Shown here: positions 7,701 through 14,454 of the stretch, piece by piece
Layout: the number at the start of each line of letters is the position of its first letter
How positions within the stretch are numbered: the stretch's first letter is position 1
Assembly (NCBI GenBank): GCA_029779995.1
Contig: JAKOZM010000511.1
Location: 1-14,554, forward strand
Reading direction: 5' to 3'
DNA length: 14,554 nucleotides
DNA from: Actinomycetes bacterium
GTDB taxonomy: Bacteria > Actinomycetota > Actinomycetes > S36-B12 > UBA10799
The notes under the pieces: generated by a model
Databases searched by the model: none
What the model saw: only the letters and a program-made list of their open reading frames with translations
Told to the model about the DNA's origin: nothing
Position numbers and translations under genes: made by a program

Positions 7701-8063
7701 ACCACCCCCACAGCAAGGCTTCGCGACGACCACTTCGACCTCGAGGCTCAGCTCGTGCGCGGACCCCTGACCGTCGAGGCCCGCGCCGCCGGCAACCTCC
7801 GCGGCGTCCGCAAGCGGATTTGGGAGAGGTTCGGGGGCACCTTTTACGCCGAGCAGGCCGAGGACGCCCTCAACGCCTTACACGAGCGGCCCCTCACCAA
7901 CCACGCCACCAACCAGCTGTCCATCGCACTAAGGAACAAGTACGCCGATCAAGACATCTTGGACCTGCTGGACCGCCTGAACCGCGAAGACCGCCTCGTC
8001 ATCGGCTCAAGCGAGTCAGACGAGTTGCGCATCGTCTGCTCGATTGGAGTGATCGACAAGTGA
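4767..8063 (+). CDS. PLD-nuclease / SNF2-type helicase fusion protein
   Basis: A 1098-residue ATP-dependent DNA translocase with an N-terminal phospholipase-D-type nuclease module. The GTG start is chosen because the N-terminus PRIFDN...GYLDLRGW matches how this family usually begins. The PLD signature is split: LHGKTYIL (His150, Lys152) and GSSNFTGAGL..NLE (about 170-184). The Asp that normally follows HxK(x4) is Arg157. Helicase motifs follow in order: GDVVGLGKT (Walker A, Lys296), CDESH (363-366), LLTATP (about 392-397), VLVFSEYKDTATYV (about 714), ATDVLSEGQNLQ and QRAGRVDRVGQ (about 813-823). An acidic stretch (SDDDDDGEGEADA) separates the motor from the C-terminal region. The gene overlaps the methyltransferase by 4 nt (GTGA), implying a shared complex. 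The likely role is restriction of unmodified DNA. All motor motifs are present. Confidence 0.9.
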   Translation: MPRIFDNLAAETQLGLALRTHFTDSYTNVDVATGYLDLRGWSHLGDVMEGKAYESGSAPVARVLVGMVAPSESQAILDSLQSELSDDGPGESIHDSSKALDQKERLVRHLRTQLMRGLPTKSGQETLRLMKRQLESGRVEIRVFTRRPLHGKTYILRGGGGPVPLWSYVGSSNFTGAGLFNNLELNIDVAEQDANAKLAQWFEDRWNDKYSLVITKEIIELIEESWSGEEQATPFEVYLKVCHALSQDARDGLGYVLPKSMQDLLLDYQVTAVRTLARRIVRRGGTMLGDVVGLGKTLTAVATALMLQAAEDYSTLVLCPKNLETMWQEHLDAYGVEGARVVPYSMADRILPDLKLFKLVICDESHNLRNDTTKAHEAIRDYVRRNSSKVLLLTATPYNLAFADVANQLALYIDEDEDLGIVPSAAMAKDPSLADKVDGKTNTLEAFKRSEEADDWRRLMSDHLVRRTRSFIKKSARKKAVTLPDGTTQMREYLQFADGTEFFFPTRIPHPLTHAFGIDDPASMMEDDTTLDAIARLTLPRYRLSDYEDPRAPKTDADKKYLDDIRSGRGNVSGFVRVGLFKRLSSSGNSFILSLQRQRARNELFLYAIDNKLQVPLGTFTDRQITISDEDLESEEPLGGSMASRYQELRDSAPAKTKWLNSTVFKSTLRHDLLKDNELIGTLLTRFGSWDSTRDSKVNALIDLLRGDHEGKKVLVFSEYKDTATYVAAALEEAGIDNVGLATGDSIDPSDLARRFSPRSNRLPGQSVESVKPPEDPIDVLIATDVLSEGQNLQDSHVIVNYDLPWAIIRLIQRAGRVDRVGQESDTVHVYLITHDKVEQQIHLRRRIRARLTAAAEAFGSDEQFFGTDDEVKLLHDFYDGRLSDDDDDGEGEADAVSEAWLAWSNAQDSHPSVTKRVLSLPDLIHSTRDRYARESTGGVACFVRTESGIDAFAMSDSHGSERLLTPAEALRIFEAEPTTPTARLRDDHFDLEAQLVRGPLTVEARAAGNLRGVRKRIWERFGGTFYAEQAEDALNALHERPLTNHATNQLSIALRNKYADQDILDLLDRLNREDRLVIGSSESDELRIVCSIGVIDK

Positions 8064-10849
8064 GCCAGGACCTTCTCCCCAAGGTCGACCGCGGCGACTT
8101 CCAGGAGGTCTTCATTGAGGGCCTCAACTGGCTCGCGCCAGACGTCAAGCACACGGTCAGCGTGATCGACGACGAGGGACGCCAGATCAGCGCCCGAAAC
8201 GTCGCTTCCTACAAGGGCATAAGGGTCTGGGTCTGTGACGAACGCCCAAACTCCGCGCTCGAGCTCGAACTCGACCGACTCATCGCGAAGACCACCACCG
8301 ACCGACTGGTCATCTTCGACGGCAATCAGGAGCAGGTCTGGCGCTGGCCCGTTCGGCGCGCCAAGGACGGGTCCGTCACCTCGCGCCTGACCCGCCACCG
8401 CCACAAGAAGGGCGACCCCGACCCGAAGTTCGCGGCCCGTCTGGACATCATCCACATGCCCTTTGATGTCGTCCTCGACGCTAACGCCGTCCTGGGCAAG
8501 GTCCGTGACGCTTTCGACACCGAGGCCCAGAACGAGTCCAAGCGCGCCTCCAAGCTCATGGCCAACATGTACACCGCCGTCGAGAAGGCCTACCCGGCCG
8601 CCACGGACCCCAAGAGGCGTGATCACGAGATCTCAGTGACCCTTGCCCGGATCCTCTTCCTCATGTTCGGCGACGACACCGAGATGTGGCAGACCGACGC
8701 CTTCCGCAACGTCATCCAGCACGAGACCCAACGAGACGGGTCCGACCTTGCCCAGGTGCTCAACGAGCTGTTCGCGTTCCTGGACACAGCCAAGCCCGAC
8801 GAGGTGCCGACCGGCTTCGACGGGTTCAAGTACGTCAACGGCGGCATCTTCGAAGAGAAGATCAAGTTGCCGCCACTGGGCAAGGACTTCCGGATAGCCA
8901 TCCTCGACGCGTGCGCGGTCGACTGGTCCAGTATCAGCCCCGCCATCTTCGGCTCGATGTTCCAGTCAGTCCGCGACGCGGAGACCCGCCGCGCCCTCGG
9001 GGAGCACTACACCTCGGAAGAGAACATCCTCAAGACGCTCAACCCTCTCTTCCTGGACGAGCTCAGGGGCGAGCTGACTGCGGCCCTTGCCCGCGACACC
9101 CCACAGAAACAGGTCAACGCCCTCAACAGGCTCTGGGACCGACTCGGCGACATCCGGTTCATTGACCCCGCGTGCGGATGCGGCAACTTCATCATCGTGG
9201 CTTACCGCGAGCTACGTGAGATCGAGCTCCAGGTCATGGAGGCGCTGTACGACCTCCGCGACAAGCACCAGCTCTCGCTCGACGCGAAGTCCGACCTCAA
9301 GGTCACGCTCGATCACTTCTACGGCATCGAGATCGACGAGTGGCCCGTGCGAATCGCCGAGACCGCGATGTTCATGATGGACCGTCAGTGTGACCTCAAG
9401 CTCCAGGAGCGTTTTGGGCAAGCGCCAGAGCGCCTTCCCATCCAGCGCGAGGCGAAAATCGTTGTCGGTAACGCGTTGCGCACTCAGTGGGAGATGCTCC
9501 TGCCTCCCACCCAGAACGTTGTCGTCGCGGGAAATCCGCCGTTCCTGGGCATCTCAGGAAGGTCTGCCGAGCAGACGGCAGACCTTCAGTGGGTGTGGGG
9601 GTCCGGCTACCACGGCAGTCTCGACTACGTCACCGGATGGTACGCCCGCGCGCTTAAGTACTTCGGGGAAGCGCCCGGCCGATTCGCCTACGTCTCCACT
9701 AACTCGATCACACAGGGGGAGCCTGTCGGGCCACTGTTCCGGCCGATTCTCGGGGCAGACTGGCGGATCAGGTTCGCACACCGAACGTTCCCATGGACAT
9801 CGGACGCCTCGGGCAAGGCGGCTGTTCACTGCACGATCATCGGTTTCGACCGAGGCGGGCCACCCGCGCGTCTCTTCGACTACCCCAGTTCCAAGGCGGG
9901 TCCCACCGAGTTGCCGACGAACGGGTCGATCACTCCATACCTGACCTTCGGGCCCCCCGTTATTGTCGACCCGTCCGGACATCCACTTAACCCTCAGGTT
10001 GGGAAGGTGGCCTACGGGAACAAGCCGACCGATGGAGGTTGGCTGATTGTCGAGGGCGATGAACGAACTGGCGTCGAGTCGGACCCCATCGCGCGAAAAT
10101 ACCTGCGACCCTACGTCGGGGCACGAGAGCTCCTGCACGGCGGCGACCGCTACTGCCTTTGGCTCGTTGGTGCGCCAGCGACCGATATCCAGGGGAGCCC
10201 GGTCCTGCGCGAGCGTGTTGAGGGCGTGCGTACATTCCGCCTGGACAGCGACGCTGCGAGCACGCGTCAGGCTGCCAGCACGGCGCACCTCTTCCGACAA
10301 ATCGCACAGCCGGACACGTCGTACCTCTGCATCCCCGCCCATGTTTCCGAAGAGCGGCCCTACTTCCTCGCTGGCCACTTTGGCCCAGAGGTCATCGCAA
10401 GCAATGCCAACTTCGTCGCACCTGATCCCGACGGCCTGGTTTTCGCCCTTATATCGTCGTCGATGTTCGTGGCATGGCAGCGAGCGGTCGGTGGGCGGAT
10501 CAAGTCCGACCTCCGCTTCAACAAGCTCCTTACTTGGAACACGTTCCCCGTTCCGACACTCCAGTCTGCTCAGCGCTCGGCCATCGCCGGAGCAGGAGAA
10601 GCAGTGCTACTCGCCAGATCTCGTCACAGCGAGGGCTCACTGGCAGCCATGTACGCGCCGGGCGCAATGGGCGAAGTGTTGGCCAGCGCGCATGCGGCCC
10701 TCGATCACGAGGTGAACGCCGCCTTCAACATTCGAGATGACGCAACAGAGCTCCAGCGACAGTCGCACCTGTTTGGCCTGTACGCCACCGCAACCTCGGG
10801 CTTGCTCGCTGGCCTGGCCTCGAAGGGTCGTGTCGGTGCCAGACGCTAG
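8060..10849 (+). CDS. MmeI-like DNA adenine methyltransferase with target recognition domain
   Basis: A 929-residue class I SAM-dependent methyltransferase that probably makes N6-methyladenine and supplies DNA specificity. ALGEHYTSEENILKTLNPLF (about 312-331) precedes motif I, DPACGCGNF (369-377). GIEIDEWPVRIAETAM follows at 422-437 and the catalytic motif IV, NPPF, at 492-495. Residues about 680-830 match the MmeI-type target recognition domain: RPYVGARELLHGG.RYCLWL, then SDLRFNKLLTWNTFPVP. A normal MmeI-like C-terminal helical domain follows. The N-terminus (about 40-100: ASYKGIRVWVCDERP...VIFDGNQEQVWRWP) shows no D...ExK nuclease motif, unlike MmeI. It looks more like the N-terminal module of type ISP/IIG-associated methylases (weak recollection). 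The GTG start overlaps the helicase stop, with GGAG 10 nt upstream. Cleavage is probably supplied by the PLD-helicase. Confidence 0.9.
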   Translation: MSQDLLPKVDRGDFQEVFIEGLNWLAPDVKHTVSVIDDEGRQISARNVASYKGIRVWVCDERPNSALELELDRLIAKTTTDRLVIFDGNQEQVWRWPVRRAKDGSVTSRLTRHRHKKGDPDPKFAARLDIIHMPFDVVLDANAVLGKVRDAFDTEAQNESKRASKLMANMYTAVEKAYPAATDPKRRDHEISVTLARILFLMFGDDTEMWQTDAFRNVIQHETQRDGSDLAQVLNELFAFLDTAKPDEVPTGFDGFKYVNGGIFEEKIKLPPLGKDFRIAILDACAVDWSSISPAIFGSMFQSVRDAETRRALGEHYTSEENILKTLNPLFLDELRGELTAALARDTPQKQVNALNRLWDRLGDIRFIDPACGCGNFIIVAYRELREIELQVMEALYDLRDKHQLSLDAKSDLKVTLDHFYGIEIDEWPVRIAETAMFMMDRQCDLKLQERFGQAPERLPIQREAKIVVGNALRTQWEMLLPPTQNVVVAGNPPFLGISGRSAEQTADLQWVWGSGYHGSLDYVTGWYARALKYFGEAPGRFAYVSTNSITQGEPVGPLFRPILGADWRIRFAHRTFPWTSDASGKAAVHCTIIGFDRGGPPARLFDYPSSKAGPTELPTNGSITPYLTFGPPVIVDPSGHPLNPQVGKVAYGNKPTDGGWLIVEGDERTGVESDPIARKYLRPYVGARELLHGGDRYCLWLVGAPATDIQGSPVLRERVEGVRTFRLDSDAASTRQAASTAHLFRQIAQPDTSYLCIPAHVSEERPYFLAGHFGPEVIASNANFVAPDPDGLVFALISSSMFVAWQRAVGGRIKSDLRFNKLLTWNTFPVPTLQSAQRSAIAGAGEAVLLARSRHSEGSLAAMYAPGAMGEVLASAHAALDHEVNAAFNIRDDATELQRQSHLFGLYATATSGLLAGLASKGRVGARR

Positions 10850-10967
10850 GGACCAGTTGCCGGTGGTCTTCGACCTGTTCTTCTCCAACCCCGACTTCCA
10901 CGTCTCCCTCGTCCGATACCTCTCCTGCACCTAAGACGAGTTTCGCCAAGAATGGATCGGATGAAGC

Positions 10968-10972
10968 GGAGG
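10968..10972 (+). promoter_or_regulatory. Ribosome binding site of the RloC-like ATPase gene
   Basis: GGAGG lies 8 nt before the ATG at 10981, the strongest ribosome binding site in the window, and fixes that start. The 131-bp spacer 10850-10980 shows no clear terminator or -10/-35 pair. The gene may be read through from the methyltransferase but translated independently. Confidence 0.7.
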
Positions 10973-10980
10973 CTCAAGAC

Positions 10981-13533
10981 ATGACTGTGTATTCCGACAT
11001 CACCTCGTGGGCGGCGACGAGGCCCTGGTGGCAGCAACAGGCTTTGGTGACCCTGGCGTCCACCGGAGACGATGCCGCCTTCGACTACGAAGCCCTCGTC
11101 CACTCAATGTTGTCGACACCACCAGCCACGCCACCCGGTGGGTGGCTGGCGGGCATTCAACAGCCCCTAGAACAGCCCGCCTCGGCGGTCTCGCTCGTCT
11201 CAATCCACGGAGTGGATAATGTAAACCGGCTGGTGGCCGGACAAACGCTCACGTTCGCGCCCAGCGGTGTGACTGTCATCTATGGCAACAACGGCAGCGG
11301 GAAGTCCGGCTACGCGCGCCTGGTGAAGAGCCTGGTAAGGACCAGAGACGCGGCGGAGGTGCTGCCTGACATCTTCAGGTCCACCAGCGGCTCTGTGACT
11401 GCGGCCCTATCGTTCTTCGAGGGGGGCACGGTCGCGACGGTGCGTCTCGGAGATGAGGCCCCTCCTTCGCTACAACAAATCACCTTCTACGACGAACGCT
11501 GTGGCGACCTGTACGTCAGCAAAGAGGGAGAAGCCTCCTATCGTCCTTCCGCGCTTGCCCTCTTTGATGGCCTCATTCGTGTATGCGACACGGTTCGGGC
11601 GGCTATTGACTCACGCCTCGCGGACCTGTCACGGAACCGCGTCGCTCTGCCTGAGCTGGATGCGGCCACCCCCGCAGCGCAGTTTCTAAGCAGCCTAAAC
11701 GCTGATACTACCGACGATGAGATTGCCAGCGCTTGCACGGTCTCCCGAGATGCCGAGGCGGAGATCGAGAGGGCTCGGTCCGAAGAGGCCCGACTGAGGG
11801 CGACCGACCCCACGACGGAGCGCACGCGCATCGAGGAACTGAGCGGCTCATACTTGCGGGCGGCGCAGCTTCTGGCCGAAGCCCGCACGAGCCTCGACGC
11901 CGTCGCGGAGCGTCAGCTGCGCACCCTGCAGTCGGAGGCAGCCGAGGCTCGCCAAGTTGCCCGCGCGATGGCGGCTGAGCGGACCATCTCAGATCCATTG
12001 GACGGGGTCGGTTCAGCTCTCTGGCGCACCCTCTGGCTCGCTGCGGAACGGTACTCCGCCACCGAGGTCTATCCCGAGCATGAGTTTCCCAACACAGATG
12101 AGGGGGCTGCCTGTCCGCTGTGTCAGCAGCACCTCGACTCAGCAGCCCGCGATCGACTCACCCGATTTCAGCGCCTGATGACGGACACAAGCGAGAGCAT
12201 TGCTCGCCGACTTGAGGAACGACTGGACACAGAGATGTCCGAGTGGCTCGCCGCCGGCCGTGACGGCGACTCGCTGGCTCTGACGCTGCGGGATCTCGAC
12301 GAACCCCTAGCAGCGGCCGCTGCGGCGCAATACCGAGTCTGGGGGGAGCGCCGAGATGCTGTGGAAGTGGGGCGCGACGCCCTGCCTGATGAGCCAAACG
12401 ATGAGCTTGAGCAGAGCCTGCGAGCCAAGTCCGCCCAGTACGCGGCCGACGCCATACTGATAGACACCGACACGTTCAACCAGAGAGTTCACGGATTGGT
12501 GACGGCGCAACGCGAGCTTGCCGCCGCGATCGCGTTGGCCGGAGCAAAACGGCTGATCATGGGCGAGCGAGATCGCGTCCGGCAGGAGACAGCGCTGCGG
12601 GAGGCTCGCCGGGACACGGACACTCGGGGAATCTCCCGCACCCTCGGTGACCTAACTGCCAAGCACGTCACCGTGGTCGTCCAAGATCGATTCTCACGGG
12701 AGTCCCAAGACTTGCAGGTCGATTCGGTGACACTCCGAGGACAAGGTGTGAGGCACGGATCCGTGTTGCACAAACCCGAGTTCGTGGGTGCTCACCTTGA
12801 GGCCGACCTTCCGCGCGTTCTATCCGAGGGCGAACAAACAGCACTTGGGCTTGCCGGCTACTTCGTGGAGGCTCATCTCGACGCCTCTATGTCATCTTTG
12901 GTCCTCGATGACCCAGTAACCAGTCTCGACCACCTACGTCGCGAGCGAGTGGCCCGACGCCTGATCGAGTTCGCGAAGAGCCGGCAAGTCATCGTGTTCA
13001 CCCACGACGCCGTATTCGCGGGGGACCTCCGACGTGCAGCCAGCGAGGAGGGTGTCGAGTACACAGCGCGCTCCGTCGAACGTCGAGGCCTGGAAAATGC
13101 TCCGGGCTACTGCCACGACGACCACCCATGGAAGGCCAAGGATGCGGCGTCTCGGCTTCACTCACTGCGGGAGGATCTGGCTCGAATGCGGCGCGAGTCG
13201 ACAGGATGGGACGACGACACCCGCGAGCGAGCGATAGGTTCCTGGTCAGGGAGGCTGTCCGAGACGTGGGAACGCATCGTCAGCCAGGAGATCGCGGGAC
13301 AACTGTTCGACAGATGCACCGAAGAGGTCCGTCCCACGATGCTCAAGGTGCTCGTCAAGTTCAACGAGGAAGACGACAAAGCGTTCCAAGAGGCCTACAA
13401 ACGGGTGTCAAGGTGGGCCACCCGTCACGACAAGTCCACCGCGTTGAACTACGTCCCACCGAGCTTTGACGAACTGTCGAAGGAACTGGACATTGCCAAG
13501 GCTTGGTTCGAACGCGTTAGGAAGTTCAAGTAG
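10981..13533 (+). CDS. AAA_13 / RloC-like SMC-type ATPase
   Basis: An 850-residue ABC/SMC-type ATPase of the AAA_13 group, which includes the anticodon nucleases PrrC and RloC. The N-terminus (ITSWAATRPWWQQQALVTL) is typical of these proteins. Walker A is YGNNGSGKSG (102-110, Lys108), followed by FYDERCGDLYV. Long Ala/Arg/Glu-rich coiled-coil-like arms flank CPLC (Cys378, Cys381), a zinc-hook-like pair as in Rad50 and RloC. The ABC signature is LSEGEQ (614-619), Walker B SLVLDDPVTSLD (Asp643-Asp644) and the H-loop FTHD (His675). The last 150 residues (ETWERIVSQE, then RWATRHDKSTALNYVPPSFDEL) form a conserved-looking effector-like domain. An anticodon nuclease R-E-H triad is possible (Arg765, Glu770, His815) but the spacing differs from PrrC. 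It lies 131 nt after the methyltransferase on the same strand. Defence effector is the likely role; tRNA cleavage is unproven. Confidence 0.82.
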   Translation: MTVYSDITSWAATRPWWQQQALVTLASTGDDAAFDYEALVHSMLSTPPATPPGGWLAGIQQPLEQPASAVSLVSIHGVDNVNRLVAGQTLTFAPSGVTVIYGNNGSGKSGYARLVKSLVRTRDAAEVLPDIFRSTSGSVTAALSFFEGGTVATVRLGDEAPPSLQQITFYDERCGDLYVSKEGEASYRPSALALFDGLIRVCDTVRAAIDSRLADLSRNRVALPELDAATPAAQFLSSLNADTTDDEIASACTVSRDAEAEIERARSEEARLRATDPTTERTRIEELSGSYLRAAQLLAEARTSLDAVAERQLRTLQSEAAEARQVARAMAAERTISDPLDGVGSALWRTLWLAAERYSATEVYPEHEFPNTDEGAACPLCQQHLDSAARDRLTRFQRLMTDTSESIARRLEERLDTEMSEWLAAGRDGDSLALTLRDLDEPLAAAAAAQYRVWGERRDAVEVGRDALPDEPNDELEQSLRAKSAQYAADAILIDTDTFNQRVHGLVTAQRELAAAIALAGAKRLIMGERDRVRQETALREARRDTDTRGISRTLGDLTAKHVTVVVQDRFSRESQDLQVDSVTLRGQGVRHGSVLHKPEFVGAHLEADLPRVLSEGEQTALGLAGYFVEAHLDASMSSLVLDDPVTSLDHLRRERVARRLIEFAKSRQVIVFTHDAVFAGDLRRAASEEGVEYTARSVERRGLENAPGYCHDDHPWKAKDAASRLHSLREDLARMRRESTGWDDDTRERAIGSWSGRLSETWERIVSQEIAGQLFDRCTEEVRPTMLKVLVKFNEEDDKAFQEAYKRVSRWATRHDKSTALNYVPPSFDELSKELDIAKAWFERVRKFK

Positions 13534-13626
13534 CCACTACCAAGGGCACCTGTCGAGGGCGGGGTCAACACATAACACCAACTATCGGACACGCCTGAGG
13601 TGCATAACGTCGGCTAATTCTTAGAA

Positions 13627-13830
13627 TCAAGGGCCGTTTGTCGAGATGCGGTCGAGATTGCGCGTCGTCGTGCGGGGTATCTTGCACGACTTGGCCCGTC
13701 GCGCAAGGTCCTGCAAGTTGCGGTGCACCGGCACCTCAGCCGCCCCGAACTGCGAGGACCACTGGTCGACGACCAGCGGCTGGCCAGGGCCCCAGAACGG
13801 CTGTTTCCCCTGGTCGGCGCGACTCGTCAT
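13627..13830 (-). CDS. Small hypothetical protein (67 aa)
   Basis: A 67-residue ORF whose ATG at 13830 overlaps the stop of the upstream Cys-rich gene (ATGA), so it looks translationally coupled. The product has a Trp/Gly-rich start (KQPFWGPGQPLVVDQW) and a basic C-terminal half (RNLQDLARRAKSCKIPRTTTRNLDRI). No family is recognised. It converges with the ATPase gene; the 93-bp gap between them (13534-13626) holds only a short ATTCTTAGAAT palindrome at 13617-13627 and no convincing terminator. Because the upstream gene has lost its 5' end, this one may no longer be expressed. Confidence 0.4.
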   Translation of the reverse strand: MTSRADQGKQPFWGPGQPLVVDQWSSQFGAAEVPVHRNLQDLARRAKSCKIPRTTTRNLDRISTNGP

Positions 13831-14101
13831 AGCTTCTCGGGCGGATGGGTCGCAGGCTGGGGAGCGCTGGGGAGCTGTGACGAGTCGCGGTGGGGGCTCC
13901 CTCCCTCGTCGCGGTCGCGTTGCGCCGCGGCGTTGCGCCGGGCTCGTCGATACTCGGTGTGCGCGGTCCGGCAGTCGTCGCATCGGCAACCTCGTCCGTA
14001 CGACGCGACGGTTCCGCATGGGAAGAAGTTGGGGCGTTTCGCTTCGTAGAGCCGATCGAGGGTTGCCTGCTGCTGCTCGGGTGTTTTCGCATCCCAGGTG
14101 C
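13827..14101 (-). pseudogene. 5'-truncated Cys-rich gene cut by the IS256-type relic
   Basis: The remaining frame begins TWDAKTPEQQQATLDRLYEA and contains FPCGTVASYGRGCRCDDC, then RTAHTEYRRARRN. The CGTxxxYxRGCRCDxC pattern followed by a basic stretch recalls small zinc-binding proteins of actinobacteria and their phages. Upstream, the frame passes directly into the IS-end sequence at 14102 and meets a stop at 14133-14135; no ATG or GTG start is available. The gene therefore lost its start when the IS inserted. It overlaps the following 67-residue ORF by 4 nt (CTATGA), showing the two were once an operon. Function unknown; DNA binding is a guess. Confidence 0.6.
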
Positions 14102-14130
14102 GGGACTGTCCGATGAACGGTGTTTCTGGC
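14102..14130 (-). repeat. Putative terminal inverted repeat of the IS256-type remnant
   Basis: On the plus strand the end reads GGGACTGTCCGATGAACGG followed by TGTTTCTGGC. It sits just outside the transposase stop codon and exactly where the interrupted gene's frame breaks. Assignment is by position and GG-starting character; the partner repeat is missing. Confidence 0.45.
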
Positions 14131-14140
14131 GTTCATCTTG

Positions 14141-14362
14141 TTAGAGGTTCTCGGCAGCCGGCATGCGGTCGGCGAAGGTGACGGCAAACGCGTTCAGCGC
14201 GGGCTTCCACCTCATGGTCCATCGTGCCTGCCCGGTGCCCTTGGGGTCCATGCCGCGGGTGACCAGGTACAGGCACTTCAGTGCGGCTTGCTCGGTGGGG
14301 AAGTGCCCACGCACGGTCACGGCCCGCCGGTAGCGCGAGTTCAACGACTCGTTGGTTATCTT
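14141..14362 (-). pseudogene. C-terminal fragment of an IS256-family (Mutator-type) transposase
   Basis: About 70 C-terminal residues of a transposase remain, ending in a TAA at 14141-14143. The diagnostic run is ESLNSRYRRAVTVRGHFPTE, then ALKCLYLVTRGMDP and RWTMRWKPALNAFAVTF, typical of the C-terminus of Transposase_mut proteins, which are normally about 400 residues. The expected TNAIESLN appears as TNESLN, so two residues are lost or the junction falls there. Upstream codons remain open but are Pro/Thr-rich and unlike a transposase. The catalytic DDE residues are absent, so it is inactive. Confidence 0.78.
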
Positions 14363-14454
14363 GAGCCACTGGCCGGGCTGGTGCCTTGACCTGCGGTTTT
14401 TCGTGCTGGACGTGTCCGGGACGAGGGTGTTCGGGGGCGTGTCCGGGCTCGTCG

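Larger units (their letters stand above)
14102..14362 (-). mobile_element. IS256-family insertion sequence remnant
   Basis: This is the 3' portion of an IS: a terminal-repeat-like end from 14102 (GGGACTGTCCGATGAACGG) and, 39 bases in, the stop of a Mutator/IS256-type transposase fragment. The insertion point falls inside the reading frame of the Cys-rich gene. Transposase similarity stops at about 14360; beyond it the DNA is unrelated, so the 5' part and the second end were deleted or replaced. Not autonomous. Confidence 0.6.

Noticed and set aside
7820..8059. Start of the methyltransferase 80 codons upstream of GTG 8060
   Set aside because: The extra segment lies inside the helicase gene in another frame and reads as Arg/Pro-rich shadow translation. 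GTG 8060 has GGAG upstream and the typical 4-nt overlap.
10836..10934. Short ORF from GTG 10836 to TAA 10934 overlapping the methyltransferase stop (tail SNPDFHVSLVRYLSCT)
   Set aside because: The methyltransferase already has a complete MmeI-like C-terminus, so no frameshift is needed. The ORF has no clear ribosome binding site and no recognisable family.
4255..13533. Canonical DISARM or BREX system
   Set aside because: No DUF1998 (DrmB), DrmA-type helicase, PglZ phosphatase or BrxC-like P-loop protein is encoded in the window. Only a helicase, PLD motif and methylase are shared in general terms.
13575..13591. ACTATCGGACA as the right-hand partner of the TGTCG end at 4206
   Set aside because: It resembles the inverted end only over about nine bases, and the flanking 5-mers (4201-4205 and 13592-13596) do not match as a target duplication.
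4071..13608. Imperfect direct repeat CAGAGGTGCCTAC (4071-4083) and CTGAGGTGCATAAC (13595-13608) flanking the defence island, possible attachment sites
   Set aside because: The similarity is short and needs a gap. A match of this quality between two non-coding stretches is not rare by chance, and no integrase inside the interval supports it.
13534..13626. Terminator between the ATPase gene and the converging small ORF
   Set aside because: Only an 11-bp AT-rich palindrome (ATTCTTAGAAT) and a distant GCACCT/AGGTGC pair are present. Neither makes a GC-rich hairpin with a T-run.
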